From Corynebacterium sp. Marseille-P4321 (GTDB taxonomy: Bacteria > Actinomycetota > Actinomycetes > Mycobacteriales > Mycobacteriaceae), in assembly GCF_903645305.1 (NCBI RefSeq), contig NZ_CAHJXO010000001.1:248001-312000 (forward strand): a stretch of DNA of 64,000 nucleotides. The letters are read 5' to 3'. Below the pieces are notes generated by a model. It did not search any database. It saw nothing but the letters and a program-made list of their open reading frames with translations, and was not told the DNA's origin. Every line of letters begins with the position of its first letter. The first letter of the stretch is position 1. A program made the position numbers and the translations under genes. Of the stretch, positions 62,423 through 64,000 are shown piece after piece.

Positions 62423-64000
62423 AGAACACCGACCCGTACGAGGTTGGCGGTGACCTTCCTGACGGTTACCTTTCCAAGGATTCCGTTGACGAGGTAGAGG
62501 CCCCTGGCGACTTCTACCTGGATCCGGAAACCGGCGAGATCACCCTCATCCCGGCGGACGACGCAGAGCCGAACTCCATCGTTTCCATTCCGGTGGTGGT
62601 GGCTTACGCGGACGGCACCACGGATACCATCAACGCACCTTTCGCTGTGGTGGACGCCACGGCGCAGGGATCGGTTCACGTGCACCCGCAGCGCGACGTC
62701 GTGACCACGGTGAACAAGCCGATCAAGCCGGTCTACATGCTGGTCGAAGTTGACCCTGACACACCGGAGCTGGTTGACACGGTCAAGATCACGGTGGATG
62801 GGTTGCCGGACGGTTTGGCGTACAACCCCGACACCCGCCAAATTGAAGGTACCCCGACGGAGCTGGGTGAGAGCACCGTTACTGTGACGGTTACCGCTGG
62901 CAAGGGTAGCGAGATGAAGGAAACGCAGCAGTTCCTCATTCGGGTTATCACCGCCGATGTCAACGACCTAGACGGTGACGGTCTTTCGGACGACGATGAG
63001 GAGAAGTACGGCACTGATCCGAGGAACCCGGACACCGACGGCGACGGTGTGACGGATGGTGAGGAAGTCAACCGCACGGACGACCAGGGGAACCCGGCAC
63101 CAACTGATCCGAAGAACCCGGACACCGACGGCGACGGCCTCACCGACTTCGAGGAGAATCAGGTAGGCACCGATCCGAACGAGGCTGACACCGACGGCGA
63201 CGGCCTGAAAGACGGCGACGAGGTCAAGGGCACGTTGACCGACGATAACCTCGACCCGGTGAAGGACGGCGATGGAAACGACATCACCTTCACCCCGACC
63301 GACCCGACGAAGGCTGACACCGACGGCGACGGCATCAATGACAAGGATGAGGTCACCGGTGAAGGCAACACGTTCGACGGCAAGCCAACCGACCCGACCA
63401 AGGCTGATACCGACGGCGACGGCGTGAACGACGGCGACGAGGTCAACCGCACGGACAAGGACGGCAACCCGGCCCCGACCGATCCCAACAACCCGGACAC
63501 CGACGGCGACGGCCGCACCGACGGCCAGGAGCAGCGCGACGGCACCGACCCGCTGGATCCGAAGGACTACAAGGGCGAGGACTCCGACCGCGACGGTCTC
63601 TCCGACAAGGAAGAAAACGACGGCACCCTCAACCCGTTCGGTCCGCCGACCGAGAACCCCGACGGCACCAAGACCTCGAACCCGAAGAAGGACGACGAGC
63701 CCAATGGTGCCCCGACCGACCCGGGCAACCGCGACTCCGACGGTGACGGCATTTCGGACGGCGAGGAGCTGACCCGCAAGGACAAGGACGGCAACCTGGC
63801 GCCGACGGATCCGAACAACCCGGACACCGACGGCGACGGTATCTCGGACGGCCAGGAGCAGCGCGACGGCACGGACCCGCTGGATCCGAAGGACAACAAG
63901 AAGGACTCGGACGACGACGGCCTGACGGACAACGAGGAGAACTCCGGCTCGAAGAACCCGTGGGGCGAGCCGACGGTCAACCCGGACGGCTCCAAGACCT
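62404..64000 (+). pseudogene. Giant surface protein, C-terminal continuation in the shifted frame (partial)
   Basis: The frame is open from 62404 to the right edge and joins the upstream part after a one-base correction. It has a Rib-like domain (DFYLDPETGEITLIP ... VAYADGTTDT), then an Ig/Rib-like domain with VDGLPDGLAYNPDTRQIEGTP. At least eleven thrombospondin type 3 calcium-binding motifs (DTDGDG-type, from about 62971) follow with hydrophilic spacers. No start codon with a ribosome site opens this frame. The end and anchor lie outside the window. Confidence 0.85.

Overview
The window is a high-GC (roughly 60-65% by eye) actinobacterial chromosome segment, almost certainly from a Corynebacterium. 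The evidence is the gene order around dnaK-grpE-dnaJ-hspR, clpB, pyrE, a SpoU-type methyltransferase, a GH76 protein, fructose-bisphosphate aldolase and purA, which I recall from Corynebacterium glutamicum and, more loosely, Mycobacterium tuberculosis (Rv0350-Rv0385). Two IS elements and several large surface-protein genes interrupt that conserved backbone. I do not assign a species.

Region 1 (1-20137, minus strand): three consecutive giant secreted proteins built from bacterial Ig-like domains. The first runs off the left edge (at least 3,132 residues). The second (1,404 aa) has an N-terminus like the first and a C-terminus like the third (1,976 aa). The last two share nearly identical roughly 108-110-residue repeats arranged as a 981-bp three-domain cassette, and they end in the same membrane anchor and short tail. 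Each gene is separately terminated.

Region 2 (20138-25030, plus): the heat-shock locus dnaK-grpE-dnaJ-hspR, with two HAIR-type HspR operators and candidate SigA and SigH promoters upstream of dnaK. clpB at 43771 carries the matching HAIR and SigH signals.

Region 3 (25133-31453, plus): a two-gene operon of a Rib-like/thrombospondin-type-3 surface protein and a membrane-anchored HExxHxxGxxH metalloprotease. Next comes an IS3-like element (31484-35025) that has been split by an IS256-family element (32379-33812) with an 8-bp target duplication.

Region 4 (35100-59200): mostly metabolic and housekeeping genes. These are a membrane protein, pyruvate:quinone oxidoreductase, a DUF1023-type hydrolase with a small partner, a nitrilase-family amidase, a flavohemoglobin-like reductase, a GltS-type symporter, an HTH regulator, clpB, a 3-hydroxyacyl-CoA dehydrogenase, a DUF4265-like protein, a rhodanese lacking its cysteine, a membrane-anchored conserved protein, pyrE, a SpoU methyltransferase, a GH76 protein, fda, an ArAE/FUSC-type membrane protein, a PRC-barrel/DUF2382 stress protein, a conserved hypothetical and purA.

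Region 5 (59159-64000): a second, diverged copy of the purA 3' end behind a 246-bp insert that contains a compact three-way-junction RNA-like fold. It is followed by another giant surface protein, paralogous to the one at 25133, with thrombospondin type 3 repeats. Its reading frame is broken once near 62410, and it runs off the right edge.

The most unusual signal is not a gene. The 11-mer CGTCGATAAGC occurs at least 16 times on either strand, inside genes in all three reading frames and between genes. It is dense in the housekeeping region and nearly absent from the Ig-protein and IS DNA. It behaves like a selected dispersed DNA site, such as an uptake, segregation or nucleoid-protein site.
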